Source: Paenibacillus cellulosilyticus (lineage in GTDB: Bacteria; Bacillota; Bacilli; Paenibacillales; Paenibacillaceae). From it: a DNA stretch of 64,000 nucleotides. A program made the position numbers and the translations under genes. This document shows, piece by piece, positions 42,941 to 51,944 of the stretch (position 1 is its first letter; the number at the start of each line of letters is the position of its first letter). Below the pieces are notes generated by a model. It saw only the letters and a list, made by a program, of their open reading frames with translations, did not search any database and had not been told where the DNA came from. Where the stretch lies: assembly GCF_003182255.1 (NCBI RefSeq), contig NZ_QGTQ01000029.1:1-64000 (forward strand). Reading direction: 5' to 3'.

Positions 42941-44887
42941 TTGGCTAATTATCCGTTTGAATTTGATCCTGGCACACCGTTTATGCAGCAGGCGAGCGAT
43001 TGGATCGCTGATGTCTTCTATGAGGTGCTGCCGGAGGCAGGCTTCGAAGTGCGCGACGAGCAGATCTATATGGCGTTCCAGCTGGAGCGGGCGTACAACG
43101 AGAAGAAAACGATTTTTGCAGAGGCTGGTGTTGGTACTGGCAAAACGCTTGTCTACCTGCTCTATGCAATTTGCTATGCCCGTTATACGCGCAAGCCTGC
43201 GATTATCGCCTGCGCTGACGAGTCGCTGATCGAGCAGCTGGTGAAGCCGGAGGGAGATATCGCAAAGCTTGCTCGCCATCTGGAGCTGACGATTGATGCG
43301 CGTCTTGGCAAATCGCCGGATCAATATATTTGCTTGAACAAGCTGGATGATGTGCGTGCTGATGAAATGGCATCTGAGATCTATGACACCATATACAGCG
43401 GATTGCCTAAATTTGTACATCGTCCAGACACGATGCAGTCATTCCATCCATACGGAAACCGTAAGGACTATCCGGAGCTGTCGGATGACGAATGGGGACA
43501 GATCGGCTGGGACGTCTTCCAAGACTGTCTCGTCTGCAATCAGCGCCATCGCTGTGGTCAGACCTTATCGCGCGAGCATTATCGCAAAGCGGCAGATATC
43601 ATTATTTGCTCGCATGATTTCTATATGGAACACGTTTGGACCTATGATGCGCGTAAAAGGGAGGGCCAACTGCCATTGCTGCCAGAGCACAGCTCAGTCG
43701 TTTTCGACGAGGGGCATCTGCTCGAGACAGCGGCGCAAAGCGCGCTCACTTACAAGCTGAAGCACTCGTTGTTCGAGAGCATCATTACGCGGCTGCTCGA
43801 AGGAGAAGTGCGTGAATCGCTTGCCTATGCCGTCGAGGATGCGATCGGAGCGAGTGAAAAGTTGTTCGAGCTGCTGGCGAAGCACAGCGTTCGTGTTCCT
43901 GCATCGAATCGGCGCGAGGTTGTGCTGAGTGAGGAGCTTCTGCGGGAGATCAATCGGTTCAGCGGTCTGCTCGGGACGATTGAAGAAGAGCTGGTGTTCG
44001 AGAGCGGATTGTTCACGATTGACGACTATCAGCTCAAGATTGTCGAGGAGCATCTCGAGATGATCGGACTTGCATTGTCGTTGTTCAAGCGTCCAGAAGG
44101 ACTCATCTCATGGGTAACGGACGATGGCGCGGATGGTATCACATTGGTCATTATGCCGCGCAAGGTGAAGGAAATTCTCGCGGAGATGGTGTTCGGCAAG
44201 CGAATGCCTGTCGTCTTCTCGTCGGCTACACTGTCAGTTGACGGCTCCTTCGACTATGTTGCTCAAAGCCTTGGCATTAGCGATTATTTGTCTTTCACCG
44301 TAGCTTCTCCATATAACTATGAGGAGCAGATGAAGGCTGTGCTTTATCCAGAACCATCGGCCCCTTCTGCTGCCAAAATGGAACAGGTGCTTCGCAGCCT
44401 AGAGCAAGCTGAAGGCGGTTCGCTGCTGCTGTTCCCATCATTCGAAGAGCTGCATCTGTTCCAAGCCGAGCTGACTCGCTATCCGGAAGCGCGCAGCTAC
44501 CGTTTCTTGTATGAGGGTTCGGCAGAAATCAGCCACCTCATCTCCGAGTTCCAGCGCGATGAGCGCAGCATTCTGTGCGCGGTGACGTTGTGGGAAGGAC
44601 TTGATATTCCAGGGCCGTCGCTGTCGCATGTGCTGATCTGGGCGCTTCCGTTCCCGCCGCATGACCCGGTGTTCGATGCAAAGCGGAAGGACGCGAAGGA
44701 TGCATTCCGTGAGGTCGATATGCCATATATGCTGCTTCGCATGCGGCAGGGGATCGGCCGGCTTATTCGCACAAGCAGTGACAGCGGTACAGTCTCGATC
44801 TTCGGAGAGCAGCTCGAGAACGATGAGGTTCGAGAACAGATTATGCGGTTCTTACCGTCCAATACAGAGAGGATGGCACCATGCTAA
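42941..44887 (+). CDS. DinG/XPD-like superfamily 2 DNA helicase with FeS cysteines
   Basis: 648 aa from TTG 42941 (GGAGG about 12 nt upstream). Motif I AGVGTGKTLVYLL, motif II VVFDEGHLLE, motif III VVFSSATLS, motif VI RMRQGIGRLIR. Four Cys fit the XPD/DinG FeS cluster: one in YICLNKLDD, then CLVCNQRHRC (three). It would unwind DNA 5'-3' in repair or replication-conflict resolution. The DUF6509 gene overlaps its end by 7 bp, so the two are co-translated. Confidence 0.88.
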   Translation: MANYPFEFDPGTPFMQQASDWIADVFYEVLPEAGFEVRDEQIYMAFQLERAYNEKKTIFAEAGVGTGKTLVYLLYAICYARYTRKPAIIACADESLIEQLVKPEGDIAKLARHLELTIDARLGKSPDQYICLNKLDDVRADEMASEIYDTIYSGLPKFVHRPDTMQSFHPYGNRKDYPELSDDEWGQIGWDVFQDCLVCNQRHRCGQTLSREHYRKAADIIICSHDFYMEHVWTYDARKREGQLPLLPEHSSVVFDEGHLLETAAQSALTYKLKHSLFESIITRLLEGEVRESLAYAVEDAIGASEKLFELLAKHSVRVPASNRREVVLSEELLREINRFSGLLGTIEEELVFESGLFTIDDYQLKIVEEHLEMIGLALSLFKRPEGLISWVTDDGADGITLVIMPRKVKEILAEMVFGKRMPVVFSSATLSVDGSFDYVAQSLGISDYLSFTVASPYNYEEQMKAVLYPEPSAPSAAKMEQVLRSLEQAEGGSLLLFPSFEELHLFQAELTRYPEARSYRFLYEGSAEISHLISEFQRDERSILCAVTLWEGLDIPGPSLSHVLIWALPFPPHDPVFDAKRKDAKDAFREVDMPYMLLRMRQGIGRLIRTSSDSGTVSIFGEQLENDEVREQIMRFLPSNTERMAPC

Positions 44888-45183
44888 ACATTTCGGAATA
44901 CAGCGTAGAATTAGTAAAAGATCCGTTCGGCATTCTGGACGGCAAACGATATGAATTCATTCTAGATCTAGACGTACCTGATGACGATGAGCTGTATAGC
45001 GAGAATGGCGTCTATGCACGGGTTATTTTCAGTGTTGCAGACAGCGGTTCGCGAATCGTCAAATACGAGCTGCGCGAACGCTCGACAGATCGCTATTTGG
45101 AGATTGATCTGGAAGATGAAGAGCTTGCGGCATTTGCACAATTTTGCAAGGAAGAGCTTGAATCGGGTGCTGACGTCGAGTAA
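44881..45183 (+). CDS. DUF6509 family protein
   Basis: 100 aa. The pattern MLNISEYSVELVKDPFGILD, GKRYEFILDL, ELYSENGVYARVIF and LDLEDEELAAFAQFCKEE is that of DUF6509, a small acidic Bacillales family without known function. It overlaps the helicase stop by 7 nt (ATGCTAA), with the ribosome site GAGAGG inside the helicase gene, and lies 26 bp before the murG-type gene. Whether it serves the helicase is unknown. Confidence 0.75.
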   Translation: MLNISEYSVELVKDPFGILDGKRYEFILDLDVPDDDELYSENGVYARVIFSVADSGSRIVKYELRERSTDRYLEIDLEDEELAAFAQFCKEELESGADVE

Positions 45184-45209
45184 GGCGTCTACCATGGAAG
45201 GAGACGGGC

Positions 45210-46283
45210 ATGAAATCGATCTTGTTCACAGGCGGGGGATCCGCCGGACATGTTACGGTCAATCTCGCGCTAATTCCGAAGTTTATTGAAGATGGCTGGA
45301 AGGTCGACTACATTGGCTCCGTTGATGGCATTGAACGAAGACTGATCGAACCGCTGGAGGGCGTCACGTATCATCCGATTGCTACGGGTAAGCTGCGGCG
45401 TTATTTCGACTGGCGCAATGCGAAGGACCCGTTTAAGGTTGTGAAAGGCGTCATGCAGGCGTATCGCCTCATTCGTCGATTGAAACCGAATGTTGTCTTC
45501 TCTAAAGGTGGTTTCGTCTCCGTACCAGTCGTGTTAGGGGCCAGGATGAACAAGACGCCAATTCTTATTCATGAATCGGACCTAACACCTGGCTTGGCCA
45601 ATCGGATTGCAATGCCTTTCGCAACGGGAATCTGTACGACGTTCCCTGAAACATCGCAATACATTAAGGCAGGCAGCACTGAAGTGCGCCACGTCGGTGC
45701 TGTCATCCGCGAAGAAATTCGTCAAGGGGATGCTCAGCGCGGCCGTGCATTCTGTGACCTGAATGCATCAAAGCCAGTGCTGCTCATTATGGGTGGCAGT
45801 TTAGGTGCGCGTGCGATTAATTCAGCTGTGCGTGCTGCTTTACCAGAGCTTACTCGTCGATTCTACATCGTCCATCTATGCGGCAAAGGTGGCATTGACC
45901 CGTCTATCGAGAATTCGTCGTACCGACAGTATGAGTATGTACAGGAGCAGCTGCCCGATGTGCTCGCGATGACTGATATCGTGATTACGCGTGCTGGCTC
46001 GAACTCGATCTACGAATTTCTGTCGCTGCAGCTGCCGATGCTGCTCATTCCGCTGTCGAAGCGGCAGAGCAGAGGGGATCAGCTGCTGAACGCTGCATCC
46101 TTCAAAGAGGCCGGCTATGCCCAGGTGCTCGAGGAAGAGCAGCTTAGCGCGGAAACGCTCGTGGCAGAAGTAACGAAGCTGTATGATGAGCGGCATACAT
46201 ACCGATATACGATGCGGCGTCACGCGCAGCAGGATGCCTTGTCATCCGTGTATGGGTGGATCGGTGGAATTGCGAAGCCGTAG
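45210..46283 (+). CDS. murG: MurG-type UDP-GlcNAc:undecaprenyl-PP-MurNAc-pentapeptide GlcNAc transferase
   Basis: 357 aa GT28. The N-terminal GGGSAGHV glycine loop, FSKGGFVSVPVVLGA, HESDLTPGLANR, and the C-terminal MGGSLGARAIN and RAGSNSIYEFL are the MurG hallmarks. It would make lipid II at the inner membrane face. It stands outside any mur/fts cluster, next to a helicase, so it may be a second copy (MurG2), as known in some Bacillales, or the single copy displaced. RBS GAAGGAGACGGGC, ATG 45210. Confidence 0.9.
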   Translation: MKSILFTGGGSAGHVTVNLALIPKFIEDGWKVDYIGSVDGIERRLIEPLEGVTYHPIATGKLRRYFDWRNAKDPFKVVKGVMQAYRLIRRLKPNVVFSKGGFVSVPVVLGARMNKTPILIHESDLTPGLANRIAMPFATGICTTFPETSQYIKAGSTEVRHVGAVIREEIRQGDAQRGRAFCDLNASKPVLLIMGGSLGARAINSAVRAALPELTRRFYIVHLCGKGGIDPSIENSSYRQYEYVQEQLPDVLAMTDIVITRAGSNSIYEFLSLQLPMLLIPLSKRQSRGDQLLNAASFKEAGYAQVLEEEQLSAETLVAEVTKLYDERHTYRYTMRRHAQQDALSSVYGWIGGIAKP

Positions 46284-46391
46284 CATCAACGATATAATAC
46301 TTGTAACTTCATAAGCAATAAATCGGTGGAGTCTGTCATTTACGGGATTTCTCTGTCTTTTTGGAGAGCCTGTATCTTACAGGCTCTTTTT
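46270..46391 (+). promoter_or_regulatory. Promoter, leader and terminator before the antiporter gene
   Basis: TTGCGA (46270-46275), 17 bp, TATAAT (46293-46298) at the end of murG. A stem AGAGCCTGTA/TACAGGCTCT with a TCT loop and T5 (46365-46391) then lies 38 bp before the antiporter start. CTCT at 46351-46354 could pair with the AGAG of the left arm and compete with it. A transcript from this promoter would meet the terminator before the antiporter. Confidence 0.5.
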
Positions 46392-46428
46392 GCATTCATA
46401 TTGGTCGGCAATGAAAGGGGAATTGGGT

Positions 46429-47592
46429 ATGTCAATTTTATTAACACTTATGTTGATTATTGCGGGCACGAAGCTTGCAGGGGATTTAGCGGTAAGATTG
46501 GGTCAACCTTCTGTGCTTGGCAAGTTGATCGCTGGTATTGTATTAGGGCCTGCAGCGCTGCATTGGATCGAGCCGGAGCCGTTCATTAATGAAATGTCTG
46601 AGATCGGCGTCCTTCTGCTTATGTTCATCGCAGGGCTTGAGACCGATCTTGACCAAATGAAGCGCAATTGGCGTTCATCTGTTGCAGTAGCTGTTGGTGG
46701 CATTGTCGCACCGTTCGTCGGCGGATATCTCGCTTCAATCGCGTTCGGATTATCGAATGGGCAATCGCTATTCGTCGGCATGCTGTTGTGCGCGACTTCG
46801 GTAAGCATTTCCGTTCAAACGCTGAAAGAGATGAATGCACTTCAATCCCGTGAAGGGACAACGATTCTTGGAGCAGCTGTCGTAGATGATGTCATTGTGG
46901 TGATTCTGCTCGCGGTCATGATGAGTGTACTGGGTACCGGTGAAGGCAGTTCGGTCAGCGAAATTATGATAAAGAATGGACTCTTCTTCTTGCTCATCGT
47001 GATCGTCAGCTTGTTCGTTGTTCCACAGGTCATGAAATGGTTCGCTTCTCTTCGTGTCAGCGAACCTATCATGAGCGGAGCGCTCGTTCTTGTATGCGGC
47101 TACGCCTATTTCGCTGAAGAAATGGCGGTGGCTGGCATCATCGGTGCATTCGCAGCGGGTATCACGATTTCGCAGACGCGTTTCAAACATGAAGTTGAGG
47201 AGAAGGTAAATCCGATCGCCTATAGCTTATTCGTTCCCGTGTTCTTCGTCAGCATCGGATTAAATGTCCGTTTCGAAGGCATCGGCAGTCAGCTAGTCTT
47301 TCTGCTTGTGCTGACGCTTATCGCGATCGCCGCCAAGCTGATTGGCGGTGCAATTGGTGCAAGGCTGACTGGCTTTGACCGCCGGTCAGCGCTCATGATC
47401 GGAGCGGGCATGGTGTCACGTGGAGAAGTGGCCCTTATCCTTGCCGCATCCGGTTTGGAATCCGGGCTGCTGCCGCAGCGTTATTTTACAACCGCAATTG
47501 TGCTTGTTATTGTTACGACACTCGTTACACCGCCGCTGTTGAAGCTGTTGAATACAGGTCGGAGCAATGCTGTTAAGGCTGTTGATCAGTAA
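46429..47592 (+). CDS. Cation:proton antiporter (CPA2, NapA/GerN type)
   Basis: 387 aa from ATG 46429, with AAAGGGGAA 8 nt upstream. Twelve to thirteen hydrophobic segments. CPA2 features: LAVRLGQPSVLGKLIAGIVLGP, LLLMFIAGLETD, GAAVVDDVIVVILLAVM (the paired Asp of the ion site) and GMVSRGEVALILA. It exchanges Na+ or K+ for H+. No RCK/TrkA-N domain is fused. The upstream terminator suggests possible attenuation control. Confidence 0.9.
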   Translation: MSILLTLMLIIAGTKLAGDLAVRLGQPSVLGKLIAGIVLGPAALHWIEPEPFINEMSEIGVLLLMFIAGLETDLDQMKRNWRSSVAVAVGGIVAPFVGGYLASIAFGLSNGQSLFVGMLLCATSVSISVQTLKEMNALQSREGTTILGAAVVDDVIVVILLAVMMSVLGTGEGSSVSEIMIKNGLFFLLIVIVSLFVVPQVMKWFASLRVSEPIMSGALVLVCGYAYFAEEMAVAGIIGAFAAGITISQTRFKHEVEEKVNPIAYSLFVPVFFVSIGLNVRFEGIGSQLVFLLVLTLIAIAAKLIGGAIGARLTGFDRRSALMIGAGMVSRGEVALILAASGLESGLLPQRYFTTAIVLVIVTTLVTPPLLKLLNTGRSNAVKAVDQ

Positions 47593-47688
47593 TTTTCGCA
47601 GATCTGTGCAACTTTCCATCGTCTCCGTAAGTCTATGAATGCATCGAACGCATTGATAGGCTGAAAATGGAAACGGAGGAAGCGATTC

Positions 47689-49431
47689 ATGCGGACCAAA
47701 TGGACGAAGGTTGCTGTAGGCTGTTTAGCAGTTGGATTAGCGGTTTCGGTTGTCATTCGTGCATCGGCATATGCGCAAGGCGTCTCAGGGGTGAATGCTA
47801 GCTTTGCCAGACCAACGATTAGCAATAAGACAAACATCCCGTTGGCGACACCTCGCTGGTCGATCGAACTCAGCAAATCTACACAAGATATCATTTACGG
47901 TAATCCAAGCGTAGTGACGGCTGGTAATAACGTATTGTTCGTGAAATCTGGCGTATTGAATGCCATCAATGAGTCTAACGGAAAAACACAGTGGACATTT
48001 GGTAAGAAGCTGCAAATGCAAGCCGTTGCGATAGCTGGCAATGATGTATTGGTATTCGATGATAGCGGTGTCGTGTACCGAGTAGATACGAAATCGGGAA
48101 AAGGTTCGAAGCTGTTTCAACTTATGAACGCAAAGGGCACGAAACCTGACGCGATTAATATGTTAATGGCATCTGAAGCTGAAGGAATTGTATATGTCCT
48201 CAACTCCACTACGGTTGCAGCGGTTGATCTTACCTCTGGGAAACTGAAATGGCGGAATGATGAATTCTTCAATACGAATCAGCCACAGCTTGTGAATGGA
48301 AAGCTGCTCTTTTATGCAATCGAATCGGGGGCGCTTACGGTTGGTACGACTTATGCAATCGATCCGAAGACAGGCAAGACGCTATGGCGATTAGCCGGCA
48401 GCCACTCCGCGCTGCTTGGAACGGACGGAGATAAGCTCTACTTCGAAGATCAATGGCCGAACGTGGATGACGCCGAGAATGCAATTGCGAAGCTGGATGT
48501 TGTATCTCTGACCACGGGAGAATTAATCGAATCGAAGTCGTATCCATCTCCGCAGACGAGTACGGGTACAATCGTTCAACGTTCAAGCCAGATCGTAATC
48601 GACGGGAATGATTTGTACATTGGTGCTGGTGGCAGCGGGGTGTATCGCTATGGCCTGCAGGCGGACCCGACAACATCAAAACCGGCGTATATTTCAGTGA
48701 ATGGCAGCTGGATCGCAGGACCATACAACGGAAAGCTATACTTCAGCCAAGCGGATAATATGGGCTTGTTCGGCAATAAGCTTCTGGATCATACCTACAT
48801 TCCGTACGATGGTGTAGACAATCCAATCAGCCGACTAGACCTAATAGATTCGGGTATGTATATCGGACAGACGGACGGGTCCATATTGGCTTACAACGTC
48901 AAAACGGGTAAGGCGCAGTTCCGCTATGAGTCTCATGCACGCAACTATGGTCCGTTCCAGACGGCCGGCAATACGCTAATCGTACAAGCCGATAATAAGC
49001 TGTATGGTTTCTTACTGTCGGCGGAGCTGACCAAACCAATTACCGACGCCGAGGAAACAGCGAGTGGATACGCGAGGACAGCTGCAAAGCTGTCGCTTAA
49101 CGGCGAGCTGCGAGAATTCACGCCGAGCATGATGACAGCGGCGAACCGGATGTTTGTACCGTTTCGTTTCTTGACGGAGGCGTTAGGTGCACAAGTCGTC
49201 TATGACAGCAAGACGAAGTCGGCAACGGTCACGTACGAGGAGCGCGTATTTACGATCACAGAAGGCAAAGCTTATGCGGAGGTTGGCGGCACACAGCAGG
49301 AGCTTTCTTTTGCACCGGTAACGTTGAATGGCTCGCTGTATGTATCTGTGAAGGATATAGGCAATCTGCTTGGCATTACCGTGAACTGGAACCAATCAAC
49401 AAGAACGGTAGAAGTGGTTACAGGCAAGTAG
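47689..49431 (+). CDS. Secreted PQQ-like beta-propeller protein with copper amine oxidase-N stalk domain
   Basis: 580 aa. A Sec signal peptide occupies residues 1-28 (basic MRTKWTK, then hydrophobic, AYAQG). A PQQ/WD-type propeller follows (about 40-445), with repeated GKxxWxxG-like blades (NGKTQWTFGKKL, SGKLKWRNDEF, TGKTLWRLAGS). The C-terminal 125 residues are a copper amine oxidase N-terminal-type domain (RMFVPFRFLTEALGAQVVYD, NGSLYVSVKDIGNLLGITV), a surface module common in Paenibacillus that does not itself imply amine oxidase activity. Located outside the cell. RBS CGGAGGAAG, ATG 47689. Confidence 0.87.
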   Translation: MRTKWTKVAVGCLAVGLAVSVVIRASAYAQGVSGVNASFARPTISNKTNIPLATPRWSIELSKSTQDIIYGNPSVVTAGNNVLFVKSGVLNAINESNGKTQWTFGKKLQMQAVAIAGNDVLVFDDSGVVYRVDTKSGKGSKLFQLMNAKGTKPDAINMLMASEAEGIVYVLNSTTVAAVDLTSGKLKWRNDEFFNTNQPQLVNGKLLFYAIESGALTVGTTYAIDPKTGKTLWRLAGSHSALLGTDGDKLYFEDQWPNVDDAENAIAKLDVVSLTTGELIESKSYPSPQTSTGTIVQRSSQIVIDGNDLYIGAGGSGVYRYGLQADPTTSKPAYISVNGSWIAGPYNGKLYFSQADNMGLFGNKLLDHTYIPYDGVDNPISRLDLIDSGMYIGQTDGSILAYNVKTGKAQFRYESHARNYGPFQTAGNTLIVQADNKLYGFLLSAELTKPITDAEETASGYARTAAKLSLNGELREFTPSMMTAANRMFVPFRFLTEALGAQVVYDSKTKSATVTYEERVFTITEGKAYAEVGGTQQELSFAPVTLNGSLYVSVKDIGNLLGITVNWNQSTRTVEVVTGK

Positions 49432-49453
49432 CGCAAAGAAAGGAATAACACCG

Positions 49454-49664
49454 ATGAAGCTGGAATGGCGCAAGGCAGAGAAGTTAGTCTATGGCGTGAA
49501 GCATAAATGATGAGGAGCCGGCGACATTTGCACTTATGGACGAATTTTGCCAATCGAATCAACTCGTTCGGACTTTCCAAATACATCATCGGGAGATTTA
49601 CTTGTCCGATGCTCGAAAGGTAGATCCCAGTAAGCTTCAAACCATACTTCGCTATCCGGTTTAG
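49454..49664 (+). pseudogene. GyrI-like domain protein gene with internal deletion and frameshift
   Basis: A ribosome site AAAGGAA and ATG 49454 begin MKLEWRKAEKLVYGVKHK, then a stop (49508-49510). In another frame from 49509 the text resumes DEEPATFALMDEFCQSNQLV and continues RTFQIHHREIYLSDARKVDP..ILRYPV to a stop at 49662-49664. Start and end are both characteristic of GyrI-like small-molecule-binding proteins of about 200 aa (HHxEIYLSDxRKxxPxKLxTxLRxPV). The central two thirds are missing. Confidence 0.7.
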
Positions 49665-49754
49665 CGTGTCTGATCGATAACCTTACGCTTGCATGTCAGA
49701 TGTGTTCGTTTTACACTCTTCCGTTTCGCTTGGACAAAACTTTAAACTTTGCCG

Positions 49755-50062
49755 TTGCAATTTGCGATGACGGGTGTATAATAACGAGTAATTTCATATT
49801 TCTCGAACAACAAATTCATTGACGAGAATGAGTACGTTAAATCGACTGATCTAACAGAGAGTTGGGTTGCTGAAAACCAACGTTCAGGCGGTAACCGAAA
49901 GCTATCTCCGAGAAGCGGGCCGAAAGGCCAGGCCGCTATTCCAGCGTTAGAAGGAAGCGCATTGATAGATGCGTGATGGAGTGTCGCTGTCGTTGGCAGC
50001 GGAACTAGGGTGGTAACACGGGTTATACAGACTCGTCCCTTATTGGGGACGGGTCTTTTTTG
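49755..50062 (+). promoter_or_regulatory. T-box leader, probable serine (AGC) specifier, with promoter and terminator
   Basis: Promoter TTGCAA (49755-49760), 16 bp, TATAAT (49777-49782). Stem I contains AGTA (49831-49834) opposite GAA (49897-49899), the loop E pair, so the following AGC (49900-49902, Ser) is the likely specifier. An AGAGAG and a GCTG loop are also present. The T-box AACTAGGGTGGTAACACGG lies at 50003-50021. The terminator AGACTCGTCCC/GGGACGGGTCT plus T5 lies at 50029-50061. It would allow transcription of the aminotransferase gene when uncharged tRNA(Ser) accumulates. Confidence 0.88.
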
Positions 50063-50076
50063 TTTGTTCAAATTGA

Positions 50077-50121
50077 AGAGGAGTGACTTTGAACGCCGTT
50101 CAAAGATCCTGATGTGAGGAG
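50077..50121 (+). repeat. 45-nt leader element, copy B
   Basis: Contains CTTTGAAC-GCC-GTTCAAAG, then GATCCTGATGT and ends with GAGGAG, the ribosome site of the aminotransferase gene. 42/45 identical to copy A at 26222-26266 (- strand). It starts 15 bp after the T-box terminator. Confidence 0.85.
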
Positions 50122-50131
50122 ATATCCGCCA

Positions 50132-51328
50132 ATGCTAAGTCAATCGTTAACTGTAACCAAATCCAAATCAATCGAGGGCCGGCTGGCGGCGCTCGTACGG
50201 GAGATGAAGCCGTCGGGCATTCGCAAGTTTTTCGATCTTGCAGCAGGTCAAGAAGGGATTATTTCGCTTGGTGTCGGTGAGCCTGATTTCGTAACGCCGA
50301 AGCCGGTTCGCGATGCATGCATGATCGCTCTGGAGCAGGGAAAAACTTCGTATACGTCGAATGCAGGCATGCCAGAACTGCGCCAAGAGATTGCGAATTA
50401 TGTGCAGACCAGCTGGAATGTCAGTTATGATCCCTCAGATGAAGTCCTTGTAACGGTAGGGAGCAGCGAGGCGATTGATCTTGCGCTTCGTGCATTGATT
50501 GAACCTGATGATGAGATTCTTATTCCAGTGCCAAGCTATATCTCATATGCGCCAATTGCTGCAATCGGACGCGGTAAGCCGGTTGAAGTGCAGACGAATG
50601 CATCGAACCATTTCAAACTTACGGCGGAAGCACTGCGCAGTGCAATTACACCGAAATCGAAGGTTCTGATTGTATCGTATCCGAACAATCCGACTGGCAG
50701 CATCATGAGCTATGAGGATTGGCTCCCGATTGCGCAAGTGGCAGAGGAGCATGACCTCATCGTATTATCGGACGAAATTTATGCAGAACTGACTTATGGT
50801 ACGAAGCATGTAAGCCTTGCGTCTGTTCCAGGCATGAAGGAACGGACGCTGCTTATTAACGGCTTCTCCAAGGCTTTCGCAATGACAGGCTGGCGCGTTG
50901 GATATGCTTGCGGACCGCAGCCGCTCGTTGCTGCCATGCTGAAAATTCATCAATACACGATGATGTGCGCACCAATTCTCGGTCAAATCGCAGGCCTAGC
51001 ATCACTGCGGATTGGTCTCTCGGAGAAGGACCGGATGGTGGAAAGCTATAACGTTCGCCGCCAAGCCATCGTTGATGGCTTCCGTCGTATCGGCCTTCCA
51101 TGCCATGTTCCGTTCGGTTCGTTTTATGCGTTCCCGTCTATCGCTGGAACAGGGCTGACATCCGAGCAGTTCGCTGAGCGGCTGCTCCTCGAGCAGAAGG
51201 TTGTAACCGTGCCTGGCAATGTGTTCGGTCAAGGTGGAGAAGGCTTCATTCGTTGCTCTTATGCGACCTCGCTGCCGATGATCGAAGAAGCGCTGGTACG
51301 GATCGAGAAGTTTCTACAATCGTTGTAG
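50132..51328 (+). CDS. PLP-dependent aminotransferase, class I/II (PatA/AspB-like)
   Basis: 398 aa from ATG 50132, with GAGGAG 10 nt upstream. Fold-type I: LGVGEPDFVTPKPV, YTSNAGMPELRQEIA, VTVGSSEAIDLALRALI, SYPNNPTGSIM, LSDEIYAELTY and GFSKAFAMTGWRVGY with the Schiff-base lysine. Substrate is not certain; close relatives transfer amino groups of aspartate, N-acetyl-diaminopimelate or aromatic amino acids. Control by an apparent serine T-box suggests a link to serine supply, for example a serine/glyoxylate- or phosphoserine-type reaction, but that is inference. Confidence 0.88.
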   Translation: MLSQSLTVTKSKSIEGRLAALVREMKPSGIRKFFDLAAGQEGIISLGVGEPDFVTPKPVRDACMIALEQGKTSYTSNAGMPELRQEIANYVQTSWNVSYDPSDEVLVTVGSSEAIDLALRALIEPDDEILIPVPSYISYAPIAAIGRGKPVEVQTNASNHFKLTAEALRSAITPKSKVLIVSYPNNPTGSIMSYEDWLPIAQVAEEHDLIVLSDEIYAELTYGTKHVSLASVPGMKERTLLINGFSKAFAMTGWRVGYACGPQPLVAAMLKIHQYTMMCAPILGQIAGLASLRIGLSEKDRMVESYNVRRQAIVDGFRRIGLPCHVPFGSFYAFPSIAGTGLTSEQFAERLLLEQKVVTVPGNVFGQGGEGFIRCSYATSLPMIEEALVRIEKFLQSL

Positions 51329-51344
51329 TCAAGGAGGAATGCGA

Positions 51345-51893
51345 GTGGCGCAGAACAATATCCAAGTACCGTTCGGATACGAGCCACCAATCGATTCACG
51401 CAAAGGTATATTGGTCTATTACGACACGTTCGAGCATGTATCGGATGAGGAGCTTGATCAGGTGGTTGAGTTGATGAAGGGCATGTCGTTCAAGAAGCTC
51501 GTACTCTACCCACTGCATGAATCGACGGCCAAGCGGATGTCGAAGGAGCCGGTGCGGCCATATTACAAAAGGTTGGATTTCCTTCATGACTGGCGCCGAT
51601 CAATCGATGCGGCAGATGTTGCGATCGAAGGTCTTGAAGGCAAGCGCAAGAAGTACACGCCAATCGATAGCGCGCTTCGTCATCTGACGGAAACCTACGG
51701 CAAACCATTATTCTTGCTCCTTTCGCCGGAGACGGCCAGCTTGTTCGCCGGCTACGAGTCGTTCGAACCGTGGATTACCCGAATCCGGCTGCTGCTTACG
51801 TCAGGACCTTCGTCCAGTCAAATGCATCCAATGCTCGTCAAATACGCGCATCGTTGGAATGTCGTTGGTGAACCGGTAGGAGAGACCGATTAA
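51345..51893 (+). CDS. Conserved hypothetical protein
   Basis: 182 aa from GTG 51345; AAGGAGG at 51331-51337 is too close for the in-frame ATG at 51339 but well spaced for the GTG. An alpha/beta cytoplasmic protein. Regular stretches: GILVYYDTFEHVSDEELDQV, KKLVLYPLHESTAKRM, VRPYYKRLDFLHDWR, RHLTETYGKPLFLLLSPETA. The HES/YKR pattern slightly recalls nucleotidyltransferases, not enough for a call. It lies 16 bp after the aminotransferase and is likely in the same T-box-controlled transcript. Confidence 0.65.
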   Translation: MAQNNIQVPFGYEPPIDSRKGILVYYDTFEHVSDEELDQVVELMKGMSFKKLVLYPLHESTAKRMSKEPVRPYYKRLDFLHDWRRSIDAADVAIEGLEGKRKKYTPIDSALRHLTETYGKPLFLLLSPETASLFAGYESFEPWITRIRLLLTSGPSSSQMHPMLVKYAHRWNVVGEPVGETD

Positions 51894-51944
51894 TGATACG
51901 TAAGATAGCTCATGTTTCAAATAACAGCGGGGAATTCTAACGAC

